Part shown: piece after piece, positions 1-7,415 of the stretch | How the letters are laid out: each line of letters starts with the position of its first letter | How positions within the stretch are numbered: the first letter of the stretch is position 1 | NCBI GenBank assembly: GCA_025356695.1 | Contig: JANXSE010000221.1 | Location: forward strand, 1-20,953 | Source of the DNA: Betaproteobacteria bacterium | Lineage (GTDB): Bacteria; Pseudomonadota; Gammaproteobacteria; Burkholderiales; SG8-41 | DNA: 20,953 nucleotides | Direction of reading: 5' to 3' | Program-made: the position numbers and the translations under genes | The notes under the pieces: model-generated | Databases searched by the model: none | Told to the model about the DNA's origin: nothing | Seen by the model: the letters and a program-made list of their open reading frames with translations, nothing else

Positions 1-22
1 GGCGGCGTGCGGCGCGGCGGAG

Positions 23-589
23 TCAGCTCCAGCCGCGCCGCACCGGCCGGCCTGCCGCCGGATCGACGATATCAAGAAAGGCGCGGAATTTCTCCGGAAA
101 CTGCGCGGCCAGCGCGGAGAGAAAAAAATACTTGATCAGCTTGCCGCACAACACCGCGACGAAAACATCGGCCATCGGCAGAAGCGTGATGGCACAGAAC
201 AACAGTGCCGGCGTTTGCGGCATCGGCAGCGCTGCGATCAGGAACAAGGCGATGACACCGTATTCGCCGGTCCACGCGATCACGCTCTGCCAACCGGGAG
301 ACTCGAAGGTGGCCGGAAACAGCGCGTGCAGTTGCGCCCAGCCCAGATGGTGAAACAGCAGCACCAGCAGTGTGGCGCCCAGCGCGCTGCCGAAGGCAGC
401 CTGCAGCGCAATGCTGCGCCAGCGCGGCGGCGACAACAACACCGCCGCAACCAAGGCGGTACTCACCGGCACCGTCATCGACGCCGTCAACACGAACGCC
501 AGCACCCCCACCAGCGCCGGCATGTGACGGTGCAGGGCGGCGCGCTGCAAACCCCGCAGCACGCGGTTCTCGAGTAAGGTTCTCAGCAT
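23..589 (-). CDS. VTT/DedA-like small integral membrane protein
   Basis: Encodes 188 residues with several hydrophobic segments, so it should sit in the inner membrane. The first segment is around residues 20-55 (ALVGVLAFVLTASMTVPVS), the second around 65-80 (GSALGATLLVLLFHHLG), and two more lie near 110-160 around ALPMPQTPALLFCAITLLP. A proline-rich re-entrant-looking stretch followed by a glycine/lysine helix (VLCGKLIKYFF) resembles the VTT (SNARE-associated Golgi/DedA) fold, whose bacterial members are linked to lipid or undecaprenyl-phosphate scrambling. The family call rests on this pattern only. ATG at 589 is preferred because hydrophobic sequence follows soon after. No clear Shine-Dalgarno is visible. 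An in-frame ATG at 652 would add 21 polar residues. It is divergent from the lipoprotein gene at 709. Confidence 0.6.
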   Translation of the reverse strand: MLRTLLENRVLRGLQRAALHRHMPALVGVLAFVLTASMTVPVSTALVAAVLLSPPRWRSIALQAAFGSALGATLLVLLFHHLGWAQLHALFPATFESPGWQSVIAWTGEYGVIALFLIAALPMPQTPALLFCAITLLPMADVFVAVLCGKLIKYFFLSALAAQFPEKFRAFLDIVDPAAGRPVRRGWS

Positions 590-708
590 GGCGGCGGCAT
601 CGGGTGACGGCCTGCATCCAGTGTAGCGCGGGCATGCCCGCGTGCGCTGCATGTTAGACTGCAAACGCTGATCTGCATCAGGTCTTTCGCTTTTTGAAAT
701 GTCATCCG

Positions 709-1314
709 ATGAAACCATTAAACCGTTTGCTGTGCCCGCTATTGGCCGCCGCTCTGTTCGCGCTGGCCGCCTGCACACCGGTTGCCGAAGAGCCGGTGCT
801 GCGCGTGATCGCCACCGACCCCGGCGCCGAGGCGGTGCTTGGCGCGCAGCAGCGCTTTCACATTCAGTTCGCGGTGACGGGAAAAACACCGTTGACGGTG
901 ACGGTCGATCCGTATTTTCAGCACGCGGCCCTGTCGGCAAACCTCGGCACCAGCGCGCCGGTCACGCTGCCGGCCGGTGGCGGCACGGCAGTGGCGCATG
1001 TTTTCTTCTGGGGCGATTACGCCACGCGCGTCGATGAAATCCGCCTCGTCGCGCGCGTGCCGAAACAAAACGAGGTGCGCGCCGAGCTGTCGCTGCCGGT
1101 CAAGCTGTCGTGGATTGCGCGCGACGTGGCGCCGCGCGAAGTGGCGGCGTGGGTTGCCAATGCGCAAAAAAATGCCGCCGCGCAGCCGCTCGATGTCATC
1201 GACGAGCGCAGCCGCTGGCTCGCCTTTGGCGCCGTTATCGTGGCAATCGCCATCGGCGGCTTCGGCTCGCGCTGGCTACGCAAACGCTGGCGCGCCCGCA
1301 AGCAACCGGATTGA
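709..1314 (+). CDS. lipoprotein with C-terminal membrane helix, function unknown
   Basis: Encodes 201 residues and I recognise no family. The N-terminus is a lipoprotein signal peptide: MKPLNR, a hydrophobic core, and lipobox LAAC with lipidated Cys22 followed by Thr. The middle (about 30-155) is rich in alternating hydrophobic residues with Thr/Val/Pro, as in an Ig-like beta-sandwich (for example KTPLTVTVDPYF). The C-terminus holds a predicted membrane helix at about 171-188 (WLAFGAVIVAIAIGGFG) and ends in an Arg/Lys-rich tail, expected to be cytoplasmic. The product would therefore be tethered at both ends with the central domain in the periplasm. ATG 709 gives a normal signal peptide. A TTG at 694 would add five residues and is less likely. 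It is followed by pdxH 61 bp downstream, which appears to have its own -10 element. Confidence 0.7.
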   Translation: MKPLNRLLCPLLAAALFALAACTPVAEEPVLRVIATDPGAEAVLGAQQRFHIQFAVTGKTPLTVTVDPYFQHAALSANLGTSAPVTLPAGGGTAVAHVFFWGDYATRVDEIRLVARVPKQNEVRAELSLPVKLSWIARDVAPREVAAWVANAQKNAAAQPLDVIDERSRWLAFGAVIVAIAIGGFGSRWLRKRWRARKQPD

Positions 1315-1339
1315 AACGCTGCAACCCCCGCGCAGGGTT

Positions 1340-1345
1340 TAAAAT
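1340..1345 (+). promoter_or_regulatory. candidate -10 element for pdxH
   Basis: TAAAAT lies 30 bp before the pdxH start, in a GGGTTTAAAATGCG context. The hexamer at the normal -35 distance (about 1317-1322) is a poor match. TTGAAA at 1311-1316 is too far away (23 bp spacer). The same 13-mer, TAAAATGCGTGCT, recurs at 4728-4740 before the MFS gene. Confidence 0.45.
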
Positions 1346-1375
1346 GCGTGCTTTGCGCAACACACTACTGCATTC

Positions 1376-2005
1376 ATGAATATTGCCGATCTGCGCCAGG
1401 AATACATGCGCGAGAGCCTCGACGAAGCCGGCGTCGCGCGCGATCCCCTCGAACAATTCACCCGCTGGTTCGACGAGGCGGTCAAAGCTGAGCACCCGAT
1501 GCTCAATGCGATGACGCTTGCCACAGTGTCGGCCGAAGGCCGGCCCTCGGCGCGCATCGTCTTGTTGAAGGGCGTCGACAACGGCGGCTTCGTGTTCTTC
1601 ACGAACTATAAATCGCGCAAGGGCCGCGAGCTGACGGCCAATCCGGCGGCCGCGCTGGTGCTCTACTGGAGCGAACTCGAACGCGAAGTGCGCATCGACG
1701 GCCGCGTCAAGAAAATCACCGCGGCGGAATCCGACGCCTACTTTGCCAGCCGTCCGCTCGGCAGCCGGCACGCCGCCATCGCCAGCGCGCAAAGCGAGGT
1801 GGTGGCCGACCGCGCGGTGCTGGAGGCACGTTTTGCCGAAGCCGCAAAAACCGGCAGCGATCCGGCGCGCCCCGCACATTGGGGCGGCTATCGGCTGGTG
1901 CCGGATGAGATCGAGTTCTGGCAGGGTCGGCTCAATCGACTGCACGACCGCGTGCTGTATACGCGCAAGGCGCGCAACTGGACAATCGAGCGACTCGCGC
2001 CTTAG
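1376..2005 (+). CDS. pdxH: pyridoxamine/pyridoxine 5'-phosphate oxidase
   Basis: FMN-dependent oxidase that converts pyridoxamine 5'-phosphate or pyridoxine 5'-phosphate to pyridoxal 5'-phosphate with oxygen, the last step of de novo and salvage vitamin B6 synthesis in the cytosol. The 209 residues match the family length. Visible family features are N-terminal [13 protein letters not shown], the FMN-binding segment around 56-90 ([20 protein letters not shown]), [13 protein letters not shown] near 124-136, and the C-terminal PLP-site and dimer motif [13 protein letters not shown] followed by the terminal ERLAP. No Shine-Dalgarno precedes the ATG, but the next residues align with the family start. 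It converges with the Pit permease gene across a 23-bp gap that shows no convincing terminator. Confidence 0.97.
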   Translation: MNIADLRQEYMRESLDEAGVARDPLEQFTRWFDEAVKAEHPMLNAMTLATVSAEGRPSARIVLLKGVDNGGFVFFTNYKSRKGRELTANPAAALVLYWSELEREVRIDGRVKKITAAESDAYFASRPLGSRHAAIASAQSEVVADRAVLEARFAEAAKTGSDPARPAHWGGYRLVPDEIEFWQGRLNRLHDRVLYTRKARNWTIERLAP

Positions 2006-2028
2006 GCCGGCCCAGACAGCCGCGCGGG

Positions 2029-3021
2029 CTAGAAGAAGTGCTGCGCCAGCCACCACGATACCGCGGCGATAAAGGCCGAGCCCGGGATAGTGAAGATCCA
2101 CGCCCAGACGATGTTGCCCGCAACTCCCCAGCGCACCGCCGACAATTTCTGTGAAGCACCGACACCGACGATGGCGCCGGTGATGGTGTGCGTGGTCGAG
2201 ACCGGCACGCCGAGGGCGGTGGCGATGAACAGCGTGATCGCGCCGCTGGCCGACGCGGCAAAGCCGCTGACCGGTTTCAACTTGGTGATGCGCATGCCCA
2301 TGGTCTTGACAATGCGCCAGCCGCCGAACAGCGTGCCCATCCCCATCGCCAGCTGACACAGCAGGATCACCCAGAACGGCAGGGCATCCGACGGCCCGAT
2401 CGCGCTTGAGGCAATCAGCAGCATCCAGATGATGCCCATGGTCTTCTGCGCGTCGTTGCTGCCGTGGCCGAGGCTGTAGAACGCCGCCGAGACGAACTGC
2501 AGGCCGTTGAAGAGCGAGCCGACGCGGCGCGGCGTGCTGCGCACGAACAGCCACGAGATCAGGATCATCAGGCCGGCGCCGAAAATGAAACCGAGCGCGG
2601 GGGAAATCAGGATGGCCGCCGCCGTTTTCAAAAACCCGGAGCCGACCAGCGTGCTGGTGCCGCCCTTGGCCACCGCAGCGCCGGCGAGCCCGCCGATCAG
2701 CGCGTGCGACGAGCTCGACGGAATGCCGTAGTACCAGGTGATGATGTTCCACGAGGTCGCACCGACCAGCGCGCCGAACACCACGTAATGATCGACGATC
2801 AGCGGATCGATGATGCCCTTGCCGACGGTGCCGGCGACGTGCAGGCCGAAAAACAGGAAGGCGATGAAATTGAAGAACGCGGCCCAGATGATCGCGTATT
2901 GCGGCCGCATGGCGCCGGTCGAAACGATGGTCGCGATCGAATTGGCGGCATCGTGAAAGCTGTTCATAAAATCGAAGGCGAGTGCGAGCACGATCAGACC
3001 GACCAGAACCTCGATGCTCAT
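2029..3021 (-). CDS. pitA: Pit-type low-affinity inorganic phosphate permease
   Basis: Inner-membrane phosphate transporter of the PiT family (PF01384), which moves metal-phosphate complexes with protons. The 330 residues carry about ten hydrophobic helices. Both copies of the family signature are visible: FMNSFHDAANSIATIVSTG at about residues 18-36, and GHGSNDAQKTMGIIWMLL in the second half, just after LFNGLQFVSAAFYSL. It is shorter than the roughly 500-residue E. coli PitA and matches the compact form usually paired with a DUF47 gene. That gene lies 28 bp upstream on the same strand, so the two form an operon. The ATG is preceded by GGAGCAAGG. The symbol is used for family membership; orthology to E. 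coli pitA itself is not claimed. Confidence 0.93.
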   Translation of the reverse strand: MSIEVLVGLIVLALAFDFMNSFHDAANSIATIVSTGAMRPQYAIIWAAFFNFIAFLFFGLHVAGTVGKGIIDPLIVDHYVVFGALVGATSWNIITWYYGIPSSSSHALIGGLAGAAVAKGGTSTLVGSGFLKTAAAILISPALGFIFGAGLMILISWLFVRSTPRRVGSLFNGLQFVSAAFYSLGHGSNDAQKTMGIIWMLLIASSAIGPSDALPFWVILLCQLAMGMGTLFGGWRIVKTMGMRITKLKPVSGFAASASGAITLFIATALGVPVSTTHTITGAIVGVGASQKLSAVRWGVAGNIVWAWIFTIPGSAFIAAVSWWLAQHFF

Positions 3022-3049
3022 GCGCCTTGCTCCCCGGCCGGCCGCGCGC

Positions 3050-3676
3050 TCATGAATTCTCGATGACGATGCCCTGGATGATGTTCGCCACGTCTTCGCA
3101 GCGGTCGGTCACCGTTTCAAGGTGTTCGTAGACCGAGCGCAGCTTGATCAGCTCGCGCACATCGGGTTCGTCGCGAAACAGCCGCGCAATGGCGTCGCGC
3201 ATGACGTGGTCGGCCTCCGATTCCAGACGGTCGATCTCGGTGCACAGTGTCATGATCTCGGCGGCGTTGTCCATGTTTGACAACAGCCCGACCGCCGCTT
3301 TTACTTTTTCGCAACAAGCTACGCAGATTTCAGCGAGTTTCTTCGCCTCATTCGTCAGCTCGCGCACATCGTAGAGAAACATGAGTTGCGCGGAATCCTC
3401 GATCAGGTCAAGGATATCGTCCATTTTGCTGATGAGCTGGTGAATATCATCACGATCAAGCGGCGTAATGAACGTCTTGTGCAGCAACTCGATCGTGGTA
3501 CGCGTGATCTTGTCGGCGCGTTTTTCAATCGATTCGATATTGTAGGTGCGGCGCCGCAGATCATCGCCACTGGACATCAGGGCGGCCAGTTCGCGACTGC
3601 CCTCAACAATCTGTTCGGCGTGTTCATTGAACAGATCAAAAAAGCGCCCTTCTCTCGGCATCAGCCGTCCAAACAT
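3050..3676 (-). CDS. DUF47 (PhoU-like) Pit accessory protein
   Basis: Encodes 208 residues of the TIGR00153/DUF47 family, all-helical cytoplasmic proteins distantly related to PhoU and almost always encoded just before a Pit permease, which they are thought to modulate. Family features are the N-terminal MFGRLMPREGRFFDLFNEHA, the helix LMSSGDDLRRRTYNIESIEKRAD, HKTFITPLDRDDIHQL in the middle (the recognisable DUF47 core with DRDDI), and a C-terminal helix with the PhoU-like YEHLETVTDRCEDVANI. The start has a good ribosome-binding site, GGGAGAG, about 5 bp upstream. It is the first gene of the DUF47-pit operon. No Pho box was seen upstream, so this module is probably not PhoB-controlled. It is divergent from the EamA gene at 3830. 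Confidence 0.92.
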   Translation of the reverse strand: MFGRLMPREGRFFDLFNEHAEQIVEGSRELAALMSSGDDLRRRTYNIESIEKRADKITRTTIELLHKTFITPLDRDDIHQLISKMDDILDLIEDSAQLMFLYDVRELTNEAKKLAEICVACCEKVKAAVGLLSNMDNAAEIMTLCTEIDRLESEADHVMRDAIARLFRDEPDVRELIKLRSVYEHLETVTDRCEDVANIIQGIVIENS

Positions 3677-3736
3677 CGTGCTCTCCCTGTCGCGGCGCGG
3701 CGTTGGAATGTCCGCGCGCGTTTAATCGTGGGCGCT

Positions 3737-3742
3737 AGTGTA
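3737..3742 (-). promoter_or_regulatory. candidate -10 element for the DUF47-pit operon
   Basis: On the minus strand TACACT lies about 60 bp before the DUF47 ATG. The -35 region at 17 bp (TTAATT) is weak. This is a pattern match only. Confidence 0.25.
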
Positions 3743-3778
3743 CAGGGTTTTTCAACCGGAATTAAGTTTTTGGCGCGG

Positions 3779-3784
3779 TATACT
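3779..3784 (+). promoter_or_regulatory. candidate -10 element for the EamA transporter gene
   Basis: TATACT, in the context GCGGTATACTGGG, lies 45 bp before the ATG at 3830. No good -35 hexamer is present at 16-18 bp, so it would be weak or activator-dependent. Confidence 0.3.
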
Positions 3785-3829
3785 GGGCACACTGACTTTG
3801 TCCGCCCGTGCACCTGCACTATCAGCCCC

Positions 3830-4720
3830 ATGCCCTTGTCCTTACGCAAACACGGCTGGTTTGAAACCTGTCTCGCCTGGTATTTTGTCAGTGTGTGGGG
3901 CTCGGGCTTTCTCGCCACCAAAATCGGTCTGGCTTACGCGGCCCCCTTCACTTTCCTCACGCTGCGCTTTATTTTCGGCATCGCCTGCCTTGTGCCGATT
4001 GTCTGGTGGACGCGCGCGCGGTGGCCGGCGACGCGGCGCGATTTCTTTCACGTCGTCGTCGCCGGCCTGCTCATGCACGCCATGCATCTGGGCGGCAGTC
4101 ATTACTCACAATACCTCGGCATCTCCGCCGGCATTGTCGCCGTGCTGCTGTCGGTGCAGCCGGTCATCACTGCGCTGATCGCGGCGCGCTGGATGGGCGA
4201 GCGTCTCGCGCCGCGGCAGTGGGCGGGCGTCGCGCTCGGTTTCGCCGGCGTGCTGCTGATCGTCTGGCACAAGATCGACGTGCGCGAAATCACGCTGGGC
4301 GGCCTCATCGCCGTGATCGTTTCGCTGGCGGGTGTGACGGCGGGCACGCTCTACACGCGCGTGTTCTGTCCGCGCGTCGATCTGCGTTCTGCCGCCCTTG
4401 TGCAATTTATCGTCACCGGCGCCACGCTGGCGCCGCTGGCGTGGATATTCGAGGGCTTTGCCGTGCAATGGGCGTGGCCGATGTTTGCGGCGATTGTTTT
4501 TCTGGTGATTGGCGCCTCCATCCTTGCCGTCAACGCGCTGCACACGCTGATGCGGCGCGGCGCCGCCACGCGCGTCACCAGCCTGCTCTACCTGACGCCG
4601 ATTTTTGCAGTGGTACTCGAATTCATCCTGTTCGACATCGTGCCCAGCGCACTGTCGGTGGCCGGTATCGCCGTGACCTGCGCCGGTGTGGCGCTAGTGA
4701 CATGGCAGGGCCGGCGCTGA
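3830..4720 (+). CDS. DMT-superfamily EamA-type transporter
   Basis: Encodes 296 residues with about ten membrane helices in two tandem EamA halves, the standard layout of drug/metabolite exporters such as RhaT/YdcZ/EamA relatives. The first half starts with WYFVSVWGSGFLATKIGLAY, a typical EamA opening (W-G-x-x-F near the first helix). Each half ends with the usual loop and helix, SVQPVITALIAARWMGERL and LTPIFAVVLEFILFDI, followed by GVALGFAGVLLIVW and GIAVTCAGVALVTW. Substrate cannot be inferred. ATG 3830 is chosen because the first helix begins about 12 residues later. There is no visible Shine-Dalgarno, and the reading frame upstream lies antisense to the DUF47 gene. The MFS gene follows 82 bp downstream. 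Confidence 0.9.
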   Translation: MPLSLRKHGWFETCLAWYFVSVWGSGFLATKIGLAYAAPFTFLTLRFIFGIACLVPIVWWTRARWPATRRDFFHVVVAGLLMHAMHLGGSHYSQYLGISAGIVAVLLSVQPVITALIAARWMGERLAPRQWAGVALGFAGVLLIVWHKIDVREITLGGLIAVIVSLAGVTAGTLYTRVFCPRVDLRSAALVQFIVTGATLAPLAWIFEGFAVQWAWPMFAAIVFLVIGASILAVNALHTLMRRGAATRVTSLLYLTPIFAVVLEFILFDIVPSALSVAGIAVTCAGVALVTWQGRR

Positions 4721-4727
4721 AGGCGGG

Positions 4728-4733
4728 TAAAAT
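4728..4733 (+). promoter_or_regulatory. candidate -10 element for the MFS transporter gene
   Basis: TAAAAT in GCGGGTAAAATGCGTGCTGC begins just after the EamA stop codon and 75 bp before the MFS start. It is followed by the same bases as the element before pdxH. No good -35 is seen at the expected position, which would lie inside the end of the EamA gene. Confidence 0.4.
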
Positions 4734-4802
4734 GCGTGCTGCGCAACGAACATCATCCGGTGTTCGCATCGCGCGCGCACGCCGCAGCCGGCCCACCGAA
4801 TC

Positions 4803-5951
4803 TTGAAACTGATCCTCACCCGCGTCATCCTGCCCACCGTGCTGCTGCACTTCGCGTTCTCGGGCTGCCGCGTCAACCTGTCGCTGACGGCGCTGAGCCT
4901 GCACGCCTCGCCGCTCACCGTCGGTGCGATCGCCTCGATGCTGGCCATCCTGCCGATGACCTTTGCCGTCGGCGCCGGCCGCTTCATCGACCGCATCGGC
5001 CCGCGCAAGCCGATGCTGCTCGGCGCGGCGATGGAACTCGCCGGCCTCATCCTCGGCTACCTTGCGCCGCAAATCGAGGTGCTGTTCGTGGTCAGCGCGC
5101 TGGCCGGTTCCGGCTTCATGCTGTTTCATATCGCGATCAATCACGCCACCGGCGAGCTCGGCGCCCCCGAAGACCGCATGAAAAATTTCAGCATCCTCGC
5201 GCTCGGTTTTTCAACCGCCAATTTTCTCGGCCCCACCGCTTCGGGTTTTGCCATCGATCTGATCGGCAACCGCAACACCTTTCTGATGCTCGCCTGCAGC
5301 GCCACTGCCGCCCTGATCGTGATCTTTACCATCGGCGTGCGCATCCCACCGGCGGTGCACGCAGAAGCGGCGCCGGGCAAACGGCGCATCGCCGACCTCT
5401 TCCGCATTCCGGGCCTGCGGCACGTGCTGATGGTCAGCGCAGTGCTGTCGATGGCGTGGGACATGTTCACCTTTCTGGTGCCGATCTATGGCACACAGAT
5501 CGGGCTGTCGGCGTCGCAGATCGGCGTCATCCTCGGCGCCTTCGGCGCGGCGATCTTCACCGTGCGCATGATCCTGCCGCTGGTGGCCAAACGCATCGGC
5601 CAGTGGCGCATGCTGAGCATTGCGATGCTGGCCACCGGTGCGATGCTGTTCGTGTTTCCATTCTTCACGGCGCTGCCGGTGCTGATGCTGATCGCCTTCC
5701 TGCTCGGCATCGGTCTGGGCGGCGCACAGCCGATGATCATGTCGCTGGTGATGACGCATGCACCGGCGGGCCGCGGCGGCGAAGCGGTCGGCGTGCGCAC
5801 GCTGCTGTTGAACTGCAGCCAGGCCGGCATTCCGCTGTTGTTTGGCGCCCTCGGCGCGGCTTTCGGCATGGCACCGGTGTTCTGGGCGATGGCGCTGATG
5901 CTGACCGGCGGTGGTTACTTCCTGCGCAAGCCGGCCGACGGCACGGCCTGA
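4803..5951 (+). CDS. major facilitator superfamily transporter
   Basis: Encodes 382 residues with about twelve hydrophobic helices, the usual MFS plan of two six-helix bundles joined by a charged cytoplasmic loop near residues 180-200 (EAAPGKRRIADLF). The MFS motif A is visible between helices 2 and 3: GRFIDRIGPRKPMLLG. The substrate is unknown; the overall look is of a drug- or metabolite-efflux type permease. The start is TTG at 4803, chosen because the first helix begins within a few residues and no ATG or GTG precedes it in frame after the upstream gene. Shine-Dalgarno is poor. It follows the EamA transporter on the same strand with a separate -10 candidate between them. Confidence 0.9.
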   Translation: MKLILTRVILPTVLLHFAFSGCRVNLSLTALSLHASPLTVGAIASMLAILPMTFAVGAGRFIDRIGPRKPMLLGAAMELAGLILGYLAPQIEVLFVVSALAGSGFMLFHIAINHATGELGAPEDRMKNFSILALGFSTANFLGPTASGFAIDLIGNRNTFLMLACSATAALIVIFTIGVRIPPAVHAEAAPGKRRIADLFRIPGLRHVLMVSAVLSMAWDMFTFLVPIYGTQIGLSASQIGVILGAFGAAIFTVRMILPLVAKRIGQWRMLSIAMLATGAMLFVFPFFTALPVLMLIAFLLGIGLGGAQPMIMSLVMTHAPAGRGGEAVGVRTLLLNCSQAGIPLLFGALGAAFGMAPVFWAMALMLTGGGYFLRKPADGTA

Positions 5952-5980
5952 GCAGCCACCTGCGCGGAACCTGCGCGTCC

Positions 5981-6008
5981 TTGCGCGGTCATAGGCGACG
6001 GGTAGAAT
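5981..6008 (+). promoter_or_regulatory. predicted sigma-70-type promoter of htpX
   Basis: TTGCGC (5981-5986), a 16-bp spacer and TAGAAT (6003-6008) give the best-spaced promoter seen in the window. Transcription would begin near 6015, at the base of the hairpin 6013-6040. The -35 hexamer overlaps the third of three TGCGCG copies that start at 5961, 5972 and 5982. Confidence 0.5.
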
Positions 6009-6012
6009 CGCG

Positions 6013-6040
6013 CTGCCGCGGCATCTTGAAATGCCGGCAG
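6013..6040 (+). promoter_or_regulatory. 5' leader stem-loop of htpX
   Basis: CTGCCG (6013-6018) pairs with CGGCAG (6035-6040), and after a two-base bulge GCAT (6021-6024) pairs with ATGC (6031-6034) around the loop CTTGAA. If the promoter call is right, this stem sits at the very 5' end of the htpX mRNA, about 20 bases before the Shine-Dalgarno. It could protect the transcript or respond to temperature. Function is inferred. Confidence 0.4.
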
Positions 6041-6077
6041 CCGCCCTTACATAACAGAGCCGAGGAGGCGCAAAGCA

Positions 6078-6947
6078 ATGAAACGCATAGTTCTGTTCCT
6101 GATCACCAATGTGGCCATCATGCTGGTGCTGTCGGTGGCACTCAGTGTGCTGGGAGTCGACCGTTTTCTCAGCGCGAACGGCCTGAATATTCCCATGCTG
6201 CTGGTGTTTTCGCTGATCATCGGTTTCGGCGGTTCGTTCATTTCACTGCTGATGTCCAAACCGATCGCCAAATGGTCGACCGGGGCCCGGGTCATCGACG
6301 GCTCCGAAGGCAGCGAGCAGCGCTGGCTGGTCGATACCGTGCACCGCCTGGCCGAACGTGCCGGCATCGGCATGCCGGAGGTCGCGTTCTACGAGGGCGA
6401 AGCGAACGCCTTCGCCACCGGCGCCTTCCGCAATTCAGCGCTGGTGGCGGTCTCGACCGGCCTGCTGCAGGCAATGACGCGCGAGGAAGTCGAGGCCGTG
6501 CTCGGCCACGAAGTCGCGCACATTGCCAACGGCGACATGGTGACACTGACGCTGATCCAGGGCGTGGTGAATACCTTCGTCGTGTTCCTGGCGCGCGTGG
6601 TCGGCTACCTCATCGACCGCGTGGTGCTGAAGAATGAGCGCGGCGTCGGCATCGGTTACTACGTCACGGTGTTCGTCTGCGAGATGATGTTTTCGGTACT
6701 CGCCTCGATCATCGTCGCCTGGTTTTCGCGCCAGCGTGAATTCCGCGCTGACGCCGGATCGGCGCAGCTGCTCGGCAACGGCCAGCCCATGGTGAACGCG
6801 CTGGCGCGCCTGGGGGGCCTGCAGCCGGGCGCGCTGCCGCAATCGGTGGCCTCGGCCGGCATCAACAACGTGCCCGGTTTCATGACGCTGTTCTCGACGC
6901 ACCCGCCGATCGAAGAGCGCATCGCTGCGCTGCAGGCGCGCCGCTAA
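6078..6947 (+). CDS. htpX: membrane zinc metalloprotease HtpX
   Basis: M48-family inner-membrane protease that degrades misfolded or damaged membrane proteins, working alongside FtsH in known bacteria. The 289 residues fit the family. Two N-terminal helices come first (about 4-24 and 36-56), then the cytoplasmic catalytic domain with the zinc motif H144EVAH148 (in [13 protein letters not shown]) and the third ligand Glu221 in [13 protein letters not shown]. Two further helices lie between about 158-180 and 193-215. The C-terminal [10 protein letters not shown] is typical. The ATG has a strong Shine-Dalgarno, GAGGAG, 10 bp upstream. It has its own promoter, a leader hairpin and a terminator (6973-7013), so it is probably monocistronic. 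In E. coli the gene is induced by envelope stress; here no CpxR or other operator could be assigned. Confidence 0.97.
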   Translation: MKRIVLFLITNVAIMLVLSVALSVLGVDRFLSANGLNIPMLLVFSLIIGFGGSFISLLMSKPIAKWSTGARVIDGSEGSEQRWLVDTVHRLAERAGIGMPEVAFYEGEANAFATGAFRNSALVAVSTGLLQAMTREEVEAVLGHEVAHIANGDMVTLTLIQGVVNTFVVFLARVVGYLIDRVVLKNERGVGIGYYVTVFVCEMMFSVLASIIVAWFSRQREFRADAGSAQLLGNGQPMVNALARLGGLQPGALPQSVASAGINNVPGFMTLFSTHPPIEERIAALQARR

Positions 6948-6972
6948 CACCGTTTCCGGATCAGCAAATAAC

Positions 6973-7013
6973 AACGGCCGGTACTGCTGAGCAGTACCGG
7001 CCGTTGCGTTTTT
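6973..7013 (+). terminator. intrinsic terminator between convergent htpX and SWIB gene
   Basis: AACGGCCGGTACTGCT and its complement AGCAGTACCGGCCGTT form a near-perfect inverted repeat (6973-7005) with almost no spacer, followed by GCGTTTTT on the plus strand. On the minus strand it is followed by a weaker T-rich run (GTTATTT), so it may also stop transcription of the SWIB gene. This is the clearest rho-independent terminator in the window. Confidence 0.9.
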
Positions 7014-7060
7014 ACCTCGGTGTTTGCCGTCGGCGCCAGGCGGCGCCGGCGAGAAAACGA

Positions 7061-7363
7061 TTACTTGAGGTGCTTGCTGACCAGTTTGGTCATGTCGAAC
7101 ATCGACACTTGCTTCTTGCCACCAAACACTACTTTTAGATTGTCGTCGGCATTGATGTTGCGGCGGTTCTTGCTGTCCTGCAGACCATGCTTCTTGATAT
7201 AGGCCCACAGTTTCTTCGTCACTTCAGTGCGCGGGAACGGGCCGGCACCGATCACCGGGGCCAAGGCAGCCGAAATTTGCATCGGCTTCATGAACGCTGC
7301 GCTGGGCTTACGGGCAGATTTTTTCTTCGCGGGTTTCTTTGCAGCTTTCTTTTTTACGGCCAT
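7061..7363 (-). CDS. stand-alone SWIB/MDM2-domain protein with basic N-terminal tail
   Basis: Encodes 100 residues. Residues 1-20 form a histone-like tail with nine Lys and one Arg (KKKAAKKPAKKKSARK), and residues about 24-98 form a SWIB domain: FMKPMQISAALAPVIG, then TKKLWAYIKKHGLQD, then INADDNLKVVFG and a final MFDMTKLVSKHL. In eukaryotes SWIB belongs to chromatin-remodelling complexes. In bacteria it is known in Chlamydia (alone or fused to topoisomerase) and as small proteins in several beta- and gammaproteobacteria, where its role is poorly known. Binding to DNA as a nucleoid-associated factor is plausible from the tail but is inference. The ATG at 7363 has a strong Shine-Dalgarno, AAAGGAGAG. 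Its own promoter is likely (7416-7446). Confidence 0.92.
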   Translation of the reverse strand: MAVKKKAAKKPAKKKSARKPSAAFMKPMQISAALAPVIGAGPFPRTEVTKKLWAYIKKHGLQDSKNRRNINADDNLKVVFGGKKQVSMFDMTKLVSKHLK

Positions 7364-7415
7364 AGTCTTCTCTCCTTTAAAGACACAGAAAACACCCAAC
7401 CATTGGGTTGACGCG

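Noticed and set aside
2005..2036. Possible terminator between convergent pdxH and pit
   Set aside because: Only a 4-bp AGCC/GGCT pairing and a GGCCGGCC palindrome are present, with no T-run on either strand.
1235..2752. 505-codon frame opposite pdxH and over the pit gene
   Set aside because: It overlaps two certain genes and its translation has the His/Arg-rich look of a shadow frame.
4736..6637. 633-codon frame on the plus strand over the MFS and htpX genes
   Set aside because: It is the +1 shadow of two well-supported membrane proteins. Its translation is Arg/His/Pro-rich without domains.
7026..7051. CGGCGCC/GGCGCCG stem after the SWIB gene
   Set aside because: There is no T-run on either side, and a much stronger terminator lies next to it at 6973-7013.
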